A stretch of DNA of 64,000 nt, taken from positions 117,229,509-117,293,508 of the forward strand of contig CP136068.1 of assembly GCA_032622095.1 (NCBI GenBank), read 5' to 3'. Under the pieces are notes generated by a model that did not search any database, was not told the DNA's origin, and was given only the letters and a program-made list of their open reading frames with translations. This document shows, piece by piece, positions 23,853 to 33,950 of the stretch. This DNA comes from Siphonodentalium dalli. Lineage: Eukaryota; Mollusca; Scaphopoda; Gadilida; Siphonodentaliidae. A program made the translations under genes and the position numbers. Within the stretch, counting starts at the first letter, position 1. Each line of letters starts with the position of its first letter.

Positions 23853-26800
23853 TCACATACCAATCTCTGATAACCCGAGGGCCTCCCTGTACACGACATT
23901 GATTGTTGCATTGTCAGGTGCATTGATGTGTAAGTTACCTGGCCAACCAACTCGTGACATGGCAACATAAAGTTGACCGTGAGAGAAACATGGTTCCTCC
24001 AGTTGCAACCCGGCTACTTTAAGTGTTTGGCCTTGTGACTTATTAATTGTCATAGCAAAACTTAGCTTAACCGGGAACTGCAGCCTTCGGAACTCAATTG
24101 GGCTGTCTGTAGGTATCAAAGGAATTCTAGGGATGAACACATATTCACCCTTGCCGCACCCGGTCAAAATCTCGGCCTCAATAAGATGAGGCATTATTTT
24201 CCTGATAAGGAGCCTGGTGCCATTGCAGAGTTTCGGGGGTTCCATATTCCTCAACAACATGATCGGAACACCATCTTTCAGGAAAAGCTCGTGCGGTGGC
24301 ATACCAGGGGGACTCAAAGAATTGAGAAATTCGGTAGGATAGTTGACCACGTCACTTGGATCTGGGATTGAATCTATAGAGTTGGATGCACGGATCTCTC
24401 CAGGCACCATTGCCAGCATATTACGATTGATTGCGTCAACGGTGTCATTCTTAGGAGCGAGAATTGCTCTCTCACATAGCCAGGTGGAATCACTCATGTT
24501 GCTGACCAGATCACCGAAAACTGCCCCAATCAATGCATCACAACTTCCGACACAACAACAGTCGGTGCATTCAGATAAATTTATGCTACCATGAAGTTCG
24601 CCATTTCCAATGTGAAGCAAATCACTTGCAAATGAGGTGGCCATCTCGTCGTTATATGAATGGGCTCTCATGTTGGTTGTCAGGTGCAGAGAGCGAACAC
24701 TCCGCCAAAGATAAGACGACCTGAGAGATGCGCGGACCATGTCAGCCCTCGTTCCCCGAGGAATAACAGGGAGCGTTTGTCTGAAGTCTCCGGACAGGAG
24801 CAAGGTTACACCGCCCATGATCGCATTACACTCACGAATGTCCTGCAATGTCCTGTCCAGAGCTTCGAAAGCATGTTTGTGAGACATGGTGCACTCATCC
24901 CAAACAATCATTACACAACTGCGGAGTAGACGCGCAAGCCCTGTACCTTTTGCTATATTGCACGTCGCCAGGTCATTCACTGTTAAGTTCAACGGGAGTT
25001 TGAATGCCGAGTGAGCAGTCCTACCACCCGGGAGCAATGTCGCAGCGATCCCAGATGACGCAACTGCAATGACAATTTTCCCCTGAATCCGAATCCTGGC
25101 AAGAATTAAGTTTATCAGAAACGTTTTACCAGTACCACCTGGCGCATCTAAGAAAAATATACCACCGGCAACGTTTACAGAACCCATAATTGTGTCAAAA
25201 ACATGCCGCTGTTCTGGCAATAGTTTCGCTTCACTTGAAGCGATGACATCAGCAAGGATATCTCTATCATATGTCGTCTCTCTAAGTATTTCTCTTGGTA
25301 GTTGAACAGTTTCAATCCTGGTAGTTCGGGGAAGTCCGAAAGTGTGTAATTCAAGGCCTCCGTGGGCTAGAATCTTGTCTTCAATAGCCACGAGAGCTTG
25401 ATTGAAGATATCTTCATTGAAGGCGACCTCAACATCTGGGTTGAGCCTCTGCTGTCTCCAGCGGAAGTCTTCAGACATATCCTCTCTGAATTGCATCCAG
25501 AGACCATTGGGATCTGAGACTCCACACATCTGCAACAGAACAGCAAAGAGGCTACGCATACACCTTGGCGTTCTTGAAACAGAAGCCTCGGACAGAGTTG
25601 CTTCCCATTGTCTGTCGTCTTCAATAAGGCCTCTTTGGAGAGCAGACTGGCGGAAAGTCGTGCATACCTCACCATCAATGGTTCTCAGACTTTCAAAAGA
25701 TTCAGGACCCCGAACTTCCAAGAGGAGCACCCTCAAATAAAAACATTCATGCTGAGATGGGTGTACCGTGTACAGTCTGCCCAGGGCCGTGTCCTTGAAG
25801 ACACCAACCTGTCCATCAACTGGTGAACCCCGCTTCCGCCTGGACCATCTGTTGTTCGCCCATGTGTAGTATGCGGGCATTTCAAGGTAGAGAAGACTCC
25901 GAGCAAACTCATCATTTTGACAGGTCGTGAAAAAAGATGTTAAACTCGTTTCCTTTGGTGGAGCAGCAGCTACTTGCTGGGCATTATTCTCAGTGAAATA
26001 CACCCTCTGACCATTTTCGAGATGGACAGCGAGGCGAACTACTGTAGGATGACGGTCATGAATAGGAAAATCAAATATTCTCCAGAACGCCTCGCTTGTG
26101 CTAAGATATCTGCCCATTTGAAACTGGCTGACCTCATCATTCGAGTCTCGTAATGCGAACATGGCAGCATCTGAACCCTTATTTATATACTTGCACACAT
26201 ATTTAATGGACTTGACAGAGCTGCAAAATTCAACATTAATATGTGCATCGAATAACTTCGTCAGAAGAGGACAATAAGGGACAATCCACCTGTTGTCGAT
26301 TTCGAAGTCTCCACCAGTTCTCATTCTTATTTTAGCAGTGAAACCGCCATCTTCTGGTGAACGCCTCCTGTAGAGAGGGTAACCTTCATTAGATGTCTGG
26401 GTCTCTGCTAAAAACTGTCTCGGATATCGCTTCGAGCACTTGCCATCTTTCATGCAAGGCGAGTTGGGATTGATCCGCCCGCATGGTCCGTGGACCATAT
26501 GCGTCTTTACAAAATCATATAGTGTTTGGTCTTGCTCGGGATCAGGCAATTCAGCCGAGATGATGTTATCTATCTGGTCTGCATGACTCTTATCCTGTAA
26601 CCATATGAGGATGTGTGAGTGGGGGAGGCCCCTCTTCTGCCACTCAATGGTGTACATGTCACATAATGATTGCCCGAAGATATGACATTTCTTCACCAGA
26701 AACATGAGTTTCTGAAGTTTCAGGCGGAAAACACGGGCAACCACATCATGTCTGTCCCTTGGTGCCTGGCCCTCGAACAACTCTCTCTTGACCTCCTCCC

Positions 26801-27584
26801 ATTTGGGATTACATGTAAACGTGACAAAGAGATCTGGGCGACCAAAATTCTTCACATACGTCAAGGCGTCCTGGGTCTTCTCTTGCATATATCGTGGACT
26901 TCCCGTGAATGATGACGGAAGTATACAAAGTTGACCATGGCCTTCTGTCTGATCGTTATTGATGCTGTCTCGGAGATGAATGTAGGAATCTGCTCGTAAT
27001 TCATGCTGGTGTGAACGAATGTAAAACAGTCTCTCAGATTCAACCTTAGCATACATGTCGACAGCAAACTGATTGAACAGATTCCTACTCCGATGTAAGT
27101 GGTTGAAAGAATTGCTCCTTACCATGAAATAGTAAGCATAGAAATCATTGCACGAGACATTCTTTCGACCGACAGCATGTTGGATCCCCAAGCGATAGCC
27201 ATCTTCACCACGCACACACAGTAGAGGGTACTGTAGAGGGTCATATGACCTGTGTGTCTCGCAAATCCTCCTGATTGTGTTATCACGGGATTTAATTACT
27301 ATGTCTCGCGCTCCATGTTCTTGCCCGGTCATGACCACTGCAAGTTCATTGCAAGCTGGGGCATTGAACCTGCCACGATGTGCATCTGAAGGCTTTTTAT
27401 CAGCATTGATGACAACATCGAGATTCGGACCGGGATTAGACTCAATGGCATACTTGAAGCTAGTAATGTAAGAGTTGTGCTCGTGCAACATGTCTTGGAT
27501 TGCGGTGATTAGATGAGGTTTAAGGTTATCGGATGCTCGAAGGTTTGCCTGGTCATGGTGGTCATCGATGAAGTAGACTTGCAA
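23853..27584 (-). CDS. Helitron Rep/Pif1-type helicase, main part
   Basis: Rolling-circle transposition protein: the Rep part nicks and joins single strands, the helicase unwinds the element. From the N-terminus: FVTFTCNPKW (about 26,800), the HUH motif GLPHSHILIW (about 26,600-26,630), and the catalytic tyrosine motif KYVCKYINKGSD (about 26,170-26,207). Then comes a Pif1-family SF1 helicase with Walker A DAPGGTGKTF (about 25,119-25,145), Walker B IVWDECTM (about 24,890-24,910), TINKSQGQTL (about 24,025-24,050) and a terminal YVAMSRV motif. No C-terminal endonuclease is seen, so it is a canonical Helitron rather than an endonuclease-bearing Helentron. It is in frame with 27,645-28,832 across a single TAG, so the Met at 27,584 is probably not the true start. 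Confidence 0.93.
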   Translation of the reverse strand: MQVYFIDDHHDQANLRASDNLKPHLITAIQDMLHEHNSYITSFKYAIESNPGPNLDVVINADKKPSDAHRGRFNAPACNELAVVMTGQEHGARDIVIKSRDNTIRRICETHRSYDPLQYPLLCVRGEDGYRLGIQHAVGRKNVSCNDFYAYYFMVRSNSFNHLHRSRNLFNQFAVDMYAKVESERLFYIRSHQHELRADSYIHLRDSINNDQTEGHGQLCILPSSFTGSPRYMQEKTQDALTYVKNFGRPDLFVTFTCNPKWEEVKRELFEGQAPRDRHDVVARVFRLKLQKLMFLVKKCHIFGQSLCDMYTIEWQKRGLPHSHILIWLQDKSHADQIDNIISAELPDPEQDQTLYDFVKTHMVHGPCGRINPNSPCMKDGKCSKRYPRQFLAETQTSNEGYPLYRRRSPEDGGFTAKIRMRTGGDFEIDNRWIVPYCPLLTKLFDAHINVEFCSSVKSIKYVCKYINKGSDAAMFALRDSNDEVSQFQMGRYLSTSEAFWRIFDFPIHDRHPTVVRLAVHLENGQRVYFTENNAQQVAAAPPKETSLTSFFTTCQNDEFARSLLYLEMPAYYTWANNRWSRRKRGSPVDGQVGVFKDTALGRLYTVHPSQHECFYLRVLLLEVRGPESFESLRTIDGEVCTTFRQSALQRGLIEDDRQWEATLSEASVSRTPRCMRSLFAVLLQMCGVSDPNGLWMQFREDMSEDFRWRQQRLNPDVEVAFNEDIFNQALVAIEDKILAHGGLELHTFGLPRTTRIETVQLPREILRETTYDRDILADVIASSEAKLLPEQRHVFDTIMGSVNVAGGIFFLDAPGGTGKTFLINLILARIRIQGKIVIAVASSGIAATLLPGGRTAHSAFKLPLNLTVNDLATCNIAKGTGLARLLRSCVMIVWDECTMSHKHAFEALDRTLQDIRECNAIMGGVTLLLSGDFRQTLPVIPRGTRADMVRASLRSSYLWRSVRSLHLTTNMRAHSYNDEMATSFASDLLHIGNGELHGSINLSECTDCCCVGSCDALIGAVFGDLVSNMSDSTWLCERAILAPKNDTVDAINRNMLAMVPGEIRASNSIDSIPDPSDVVNYPTEFLNSLSPPGMPPHELFLKDGVPIMLLRNMEPPKLCNGTRLLIRKIMPHLIEAEILTGCGKGEYVFIPRIPLIPTDSPIEFRRLQFPVKLSFAMTINKSQGQTLKVAGLQLEEPCFSHGQLYVAMSRVGWPGNLHINAPDNATINVVYREALGLSEIGM

Positions 27585-27644
27585 AAATCGGGGTTGTTGT
27601 TCGGCTGTAGGTAGGAGCGAGCCAATTCTGTGATAGATCTGGCC

Positions 27645-28832
27645 CTAAACCTTGAATGTTGGCATAAAACCACCTTCGGTTATTACATTAGCTCCAAACG
27701 ATGTCATTTGGAAAGCCGAATTATATCGGCGGATGTTGTGGAGGAAATGTTCTGAGTCTGGTGAATCGCCACTAAGTAGGCCTCTCAGGGGCTGTGGTTG
27801 GTCTGGACGAATCGGAAGGGAGACCTTCCCACGAGAACAGCAGAAACCTAAGGGTTCGGTGGGCCACCTCAAAGCAGAGCAGTGCTCACAAACAACCATC
27901 ATTTGGCCAACTCGGAGAGTGTCGTGAGATGTATACTCGATGGATGGATTGTAATTCATGGCTGCTTTTCCCCAACTAATAACGTTGAGACGTTGCTGTT
28001 CTTCTGTGGCATTTGCAGTAGCGACTCGGTCGTTTCGTCGACGCAATTCCGTTTGTGCAACCGTTTCCGACGCCCTGGAAAGGGCCGTCGACTGGCGAAG
28101 GGCATCGAGCCGCAACTGGCGCTGTTCGTGAGTTTCTGACGACCTGGAAAGGGCCGTCGACTGGCGAAGGGCATCGAGCCGCAACTGGTGCTGTTCGTGA
28201 GTTTCTGACGCCCTGGAAAGGGCAGCCGACTGGCGAACGGCATCCAGCCGCAACTGGCGCTGTTCGTGAGTTTCTGACGCCCTGGAAAGGGCCGTCGACT
28301 GGCGAACGGCATCCAGCCGCAACTGGCTCTGTTCGTCAGTTTCTGACGCCCTGGAAAGGGCCGTCGACTGGCGAACGGCATCCAGCCGCAACTGGCTCTG
28401 TTCGTCAGTTTCTGACGCCCTGGAAAGGGCCGTCGACTGGCGAACGGCATCCAGCCGCAACTGGCTCTGTTCGTCAGTTTCTGACGCCCTGGAAAGGGCC
28501 GTCGACTGGCGATCGGCATCCAGCCGCAACTGGCTCTGTTCGTCAGTTTCTGACGCCCTGGAAAGGGCCGTCGACTGGCGATCGGCATCCAGCCACAATT
28601 GGCTCTGTTCATGAGTTTCTGACGCCCTGGAAAGGGCCGTCGACTGGCGATCGGCATCCAGCCGCAATTGGCTCTGTTCATGAGTTTCTGACGCCCTGGA
28701 AAGGGCCGTCGACTGGCGATCGGCATCCAGCCGCAACTGGCGCTGTTCGTCAGTTTCGTTATCACGACAAATCTGTTTCGCACGTGTATTGTTACTCGTG
28801 CGGCCTATGAGCTTCCGCTTTTTCGGGGGCAT
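27645..28832 (-). CDS. N-terminal part of the Helitron Rep/helicase, ended by an in-frame TAG
   Basis: A 395-residue frame beginning MPPKKRKL (a nuclear-localisation-like basic start). It is followed by ten tandem 23-residue repeats of the type EQSQLRLDADRQSTALSRAS (DNA period 69 bp, about 28,055-28,760), and then the conserved Helitron zinc-like segment with CEHCSALRW and FCCSRGK and the block FQMTSFGAN. The TAG at 27,645-27,647 lies where related Helitron proteins continue, and the same frame is open from there to 23,853. The two pieces are therefore one ~1,660-codon gene with one nonsense change (CAG to TAG is the simplest explanation). The high identity of the repeats implies recent unequal exchange. 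Confidence 0.9.
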   Translation of the reverse strand: MPPKKRKLIGRTSNNTRAKQICRDNETDEQRQLRLDADRQSTALSRASETHEQSQLRLDADRQSTALSRASETHEQSQLWLDADRQSTALSRASETDEQSQLRLDADRQSTALSRASETDEQSQLRLDAVRQSTALSRASETDEQSQLRLDAVRQSTALSRASETDEQSQLRLDAVRQSTALSRASETHEQRQLRLDAVRQSAALSRASETHEQHQLRLDALRQSTALSRSSETHEQRQLRLDALRQSTALSRASETVAQTELRRRNDRVATANATEEQQRLNVISWGKAAMNYNPSIEYTSHDTLRVGQMMVVCEHCSALRWPTEPLGFCCSRGKVSLPIRPDQPQPLRGLLSGDSPDSEHFLHNIRRYNSAFQMTSFGANVITEGGFMPTFKV

Positions 28833-28835
28833 TTT

Positions 28836-31260
28836 CTATGTATTATCGAGTCCCTTGCGCTAATAGTGGCCCTCAGAAGGGCCGTTCAAATTATATGAAC
28901 TTCGAGGGAACCGAGATAATACAAAAAACTTCTGAAAAGTTCGAAAATTTCTGAAGATAAATTTGCGTGGGACATTGCCCGACGTCACTTACAATGATGG
29001 GCATTTAAAGTGAAGTTTCGATTCTCTCATGGTGGAATCTCGTCAGGGGCGACCAATCTCGTCAGGGGCGACCAGCAGTTCACACCCGAATAGGGGAAGA
29101 TATGCTTATGATTAATACATTTTGGCAGCGAAAAAAGCCGAAAATGACCTTATTCAAGCCATAAAATGACACAAACTGGATGAATGTTGAGGAAATGTGC
29201 TGTGGTAGTTGGAAGAATTGTCCTTTTTCTGATAACATGAAGTATAAAGTCTTGTCTTTTCTTGCATGTATCGAGGGCTGCCGGTGAATGATGACGGCAC
29301 AATTTCGTTATTATTGACCAGATTTTAGTGGATGAATGTTAGTTGGAAGCCATAAAATGACACAAACTGGATGAATGTTGAGGAAATGTGCTGTGGTAGT
29401 TGGAAGAATTGTCCTTTTTCTGATAACATGAAGTATAAAGTCTTGTCCTTTCTTGCATGTATCGAGGGCTGCCGGTGAATGATGACGGCACAATTTCGTT
29501 ATTATTGACCAGATTTTAGTGGATGAATGTTAGTTGGAAGAATTGTCCTTGTTCTGATAACATAAAGTCTTAGGGGAAGATATGCTTCTGATTAATACAT
29601 TTCAAGTCGATAGCTCCACCCTTTTCCGAGATGTGGAACTGCAATGGTAATCAAGAAATCAGAAAAGATATTCCACGAAGCTCTGATATTCTAATAGAAA
29701 TGCATTTTCACAGTTCACGCCAGAATAGGGGAAGATATGCTTCTGATTAATTAATGGATGAACAAATGCACCCTTTTCCGAGATGTGGAACTCCAATAGT
29801 AATCAAGAAATTAGAAAAGATATTCCACGAAGCTCTGATTCAAGGAGAGTGCATCCCAATAATGTCAACAAATGCACAAAACGTTAGTTCGTGGCGTTTG
29901 GTAGACATACAATTCCTGGATAACATATAAAGAGCGTTATCTGTGAACGGATTCCTGATATGGAAATAATAAAGAGCGTCTATATCATGTTTGATTTTCA
30001 CACAGTTCACGCCAGAATAGGGGAAGATATGCTTCTGATTAATTAATGGATGAATGTTGATGATTACATAAAGTCTTGTGTCTTTTCGTGCATGTATTGT
30101 GAATGATGACGGCACAATTTCGCTGCACATCGCCGAGTTTGTAGTTTGAAATTGAGATTTTTTTTTTTAATTCCTCCTTAACATTCTTGCAGCCATTACA
30201 CTTTACTGGCATGCAATTTAATAAATTAATTATGTCACTTGTATTTCTTTTTTGCAATATACATGAGAGGTATATAGTTTCAATTTTGGCATTTGGTACT
30301 ACTTTTCTCCATTTTACACAACATATCAGAAAAGATATTCCACGAAGCTCTGATATTCTAATAGAAAAACATTTTCACAGTTCACAGTTTACGCCAGAAT
30401 AGGGGAAGATATGTGGATGAATGTTAGTGGGAAGAATTGTCCTTGTTCTGATAACATAAAGTCTTAGGGGAAGATGTGCTTCTGATTAATACATTTCAAG
30501 TCGATAGCTCCACCCTTTTCCGAGATGTGGAACTGCAATGGTAATCAAGAAATCAGAAAAGATATTTCACGAAGCTCTGATATTCTAATAGAAATGCATT
30601 TTCACAGTTCACGCCAGAATAGGGGAAGATATGCTTCTGATTAATTAATGGATGAACAAATGCACCCTTTTCCGAGATGTGGAACTCCAATAGTAATCAA
30701 TAAATCAGAAAAGATATTCCACGAAGCTCTGATTCAAGGAGAGTGCATCCCAACAATGTCAACAAATGAACAAAAACGTTAGTTCGATGCGTTTGGTAGG
30801 CATAAAACTCCTGACTAACATATAAAGAGCGTTATCTGTGAACGGATTCCTGATATGGAAATAATAAAGAGCGTCTATATCATTTAGTGGATGAATATTA
30901 GTGGGAAGAATTGTCCTTGTTCTGATAACATAAAGTCTTAGGGGAAGATATGCTTCTGATTAATACATTTCAAGTCGATAGCTCCACCCTTTTCCGAGAT
31001 GTGGAACTGCAATGGTAATCAAGAAATCAGAAAAGATATTACACGAAGCTCTGATTCAAGGAGAGTGCATCCCAACAATGTCAACTAATGAACAAAAACG
31101 TTAGTTCGTGGCGTTCGGTAGGCATAAAACTCCTGACTAACATATTAAGAGCGTTATCTGTGAACGGATTCCTGATATGGAAATAATAAAGAGCGTCTAT
31201 ATCATGCACAAATGTCGATGAAATGTTCTGATAACATAAAGTCTTGTGTCTTTTCTTGCA
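28836..31260. repeat. Helitron 5' region: long diverged direct repeats
   Basis: Non-coding. Blocks recur several times in the same order: GGGGAAGATATGCTTCTGAT, TTTCAAGTCGATAGCTCCAC with CTTTTCCGAGATGTGG, AGAAAAGATATTCCACGAAG, and ATAAAGAGCGTTATC. Repeats of 150-200 bp near 29,155-29,340 and 29,345-29,530 are almost identical. The CGATAGCTCCACCC block is shared with the 122 bp core of the short Helitron-like repeats, which suggests how those derivatives arose. Confidence 0.75.
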
Positions 31261-31746
31261 TGTATCGAGGGCTGTGCGAAGCTGGCGTCGCACGGGTACA
31301 TTCACATACAAAATTTCCGAGATCTGGTCTGTGCATGCAGTCGCACGGGGACCCGATAAAATTCGTGGCAAGATACATTCACATAGCAAATTTCAAGTCG
31401 ATAGCTCCACCCGTTTCCGAGATCTCGTCTGCGCATGCGCGAAGCTGGCGTCGCACGGGCTCGGCGACCCGATAAAATTCGCATCCGGGGCAAGATACAT
31501 TCACATACCAAATATCAAGTCGATAGCTCCACCCGTTTCCGAGATCTCGTCTGCGCATGCGCGAAGCGGGCGCCGCACGGGCTCGCCAATACGACAACGT
31601 TCACCGCCTGGTCAAACTACACACACGTACCAAGTTTCGTCCCGATCGGTCGAGAATCGTAGATTTGTATAAATGACAGACAGACAGACAGACAAACAAA
31701 CAAACAAACATACATACAGACAGAGGTCTTCAAAATATATATGAGA

Positions 31747-32318
31747 CTAGCCGATGAGCCCGACGTTGTCCGGGCTATTCAAAAACCAAATTTCAAGTCG
31801 ATAGCTCCACCCGTTTCCGAGATCTGGTCTGCGCATGCGCGAAGCTGGCGTCGCACGGGCTCGGCGACCCGATAAAATTCGTATCCGGGGCAAGATACAT
31901 TCACATACCAAATTTCAAGTCGATAGCTCCACCCGTTTCCGAAATCTCGTCTGCGCATGCGCGAAGCTGGCGTCGCACGGGCTCGGCGACCCGATAAAAT
32001 TCGTATCCGGGGCAAGATACATTCACATACCAAATTTCAAGTCGATAGCTCCACCCGTTTCCGAGATCTCGTCTGCGCATGCGCGAAGCTGGCGTCGCAC
32101 GGGCTCGGCGACCCCATAAAATTCGTATTCGGGGCAAGATACATTCACATACCAAATTTCAAGTCGATAGTTCCACCCGTTTCCGAGATCTGGTCTGCGC
32201 ATGCGCGAAGCGGGCGCCGCACGGGCTCGCCAATACGACAACGTTCACCGCCTGGTCAAACTACACACACGTACCAAGTTTCGTCCCGATCGGTCAAGAA
32301 TCGTAGATTTGTATTAAT

Positions 32319-32354
<36 letters not shown>

Positions 32355-32390
32355 TACATACAGACAGAGGTCTTCAAAATATATATGAGA
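31747..32390 (-). mobile_element. Helitron-like repeat (family 1), full length
   Basis: CTAG at 31,747-31,750, hairpin GCCCGACGTTGTCCGGGC at 31,758-31,775, four 122 bp core units (phase near 31,835, 31,957, 32,079 and 32,201), GACA microsatellite, and ATATATGAGA 5' terminus at 32,390. Both neighbours abut it without spacer. Confidence 0.85.
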
Positions 32391-33950
32391 CTAGCCGATG
32401 AGCCCGACGTTGTCCGGGCGACGTTGTCCGGGCTATTCAAAAACCAAATAGCTCCACCCGTTTCCGAAATCTCGTCTGCGCATGCGCGAAGCTGGCGTCG
32501 CACGTGCTCGGCGACCCGATAACATTCGTATCCGGGGCAAGATATCAGAAAAGATATTCCACGAAGCTCTGATTCAAGGAGAGTGCATCCCAACAATGTC
32601 AACAAATGCACAAAACGTCAGATCGTGGCGTTTGGTAGACATATAATTCCTGACTAACATATAAAGAGCGATACCTGTGAACGGATTCCTGATATGGAAA
32701 TAATAAAGAGCGTCTATATCATGTTTGATATTCTAATAGAAATGCATTTTCACAGTTCACAGTTCACGCCAGATTAGGGGAAGATATGCTTCTGATTAAT
32801 TAATGGATGAATGTTGATGATTACATAAAGTCTTGTGTCTTTTCGTGAGTGTATATAGGGGAAGATATGCTTCTGATTAATTAGTGTCTTTTCGTGCATG
32901 TATCGTGAATGATGACGGCACAATTTCGCTGCATCGCCGAGTTTCTAGTTTGAAATTGAGATTTTTTTTTAGTTCCTCCTTAACATTCTTACAGCCATTA
33001 CACTTTACTGGCATGCAATTTAATAAATTAATTATGTCACTTGTATTTCTTTTTTGCAATATACATGGGAGGTATACAGTTTCAATTTTGGCATTTGGTA
33101 CTACTTTTCTCCATTTATTTACATGTTATATTCTTTGTATACAATGTCAACAAATGCACAAATGTTGATGAAATGTTATGATAACATAAAGTATTGTGTC
33201 TGTTCGTGCATGTATCGAGGGCTGCGCGAAGCTGGCGTCGCACGGGTACATTCACATACAAAATTTCCGAGATCTGGTCTGCAATTTCCGAGATCTGGTC
33301 TGCGCACGCTGTCGCACGGGCTCGGCGACCCGATAAAATTCGTATCTGGGGCAAGATACATTCACATACAAAATTTCAAGTCGATAGCTCTACCCTTTTC
33401 CGAGATCTGGTCTGCGCATGCGCGAAGCTGCCGTCGCACGGGCTCGGCGACCCGATAAAATTCGTATCCGGGGCAAGATACATTCACATACCAAATTTCA
33501 AGTCGATAGCTCCACCGTTTCCGATATCTCGTCTGCGCATGCGCGAAGCTGGCGTCGCACGGGCTCGTCGTCCCGATAAAATTTGTATCCGGGGCAAGAT
33601 ACATTCACATACCAAATTTCAAGTCGATAGCTCCATCCGTTTCCGAGATCTGGTCTGCGCATGCGCGAAGCTGGCGTCGCACGGGCTCGGCGACCCGATA
33701 AAATTCGTATCCGGGGCAAGATACATTCACATAGCAAATTTCAAGTCGATAGCTCCACCCGTTTCCGAGATCTCGTCTGCGCATGCGCGAAGCGGGTGCC
33801 GCACGGGCTCGCCAATACGACAACGACGACCGCCTGGTCAAACTACACACACGTACCAAGTTTCGTCCCGATCGGTCGATAATCGTAGATTTGTATAAAT
33901 GACAGACAGACAGACATACAAACATACAAACATACAGAATATATATGAGA
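32391..33950 (-). mobile_element. Helitron-like repeat (family 1), longer internal-deletion derivative
   Basis: Starts with CTAG at 32,391 and a duplicated hairpin half, then one partial core unit. It then continues with sequence matching the 5' region of the autonomous Helitron (CACGAAGCTCTGATTCAAGG, ATAAAGAGCG blocks, 32,545-33,220), then core units and a TACA/GACA microsatellite, ending ATATATGAGA at 33,950. It looks like a deletion derivative of the 22,665-31,746 element that kept both ends. Confidence 0.75.

Larger units (their letters stand above)
22665..31746 (-). mobile_element. Autonomous Helitron, ~9.1 kb
   Basis: Minus-strand element. The 3' end is CTAG at 22,665-22,668 with the hairpin GCCCGACGTTGTCCGGGC at 22,676-22,693; the 5' end is the TCTCATATAT terminus at 31,746. 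It encodes a Rep/helicase protein (23,853-28,832). The 3' side holds subterminal repeats (22,736-23,850). The 5' side (28,840-31,746) holds long diverged repeats, then 122 bp core units and a GACA microsatellite identical in type to those of the short family-1 repeats in this window, which therefore look like its non-autonomous derivatives. The limits rest on shared termini; the 5' limit could be nearer if the core-repeat part is a separate abutting copy. Confidence 0.7.

Noticed and set aside
28055-28810. Plus-strand and second minus-strand frames through the Helitron 69 bp repeats
   Set aside because: Shadows of the real repeat-bearing Helitron N-terminus; a 69 bp period keeps all frames open.
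23853-28832. Host PIF1 helicase gene
   Set aside because: The HUH and YxxKY Rep motifs precede the helicase, which is diagnostic of a Helitron, and element ends flank it.
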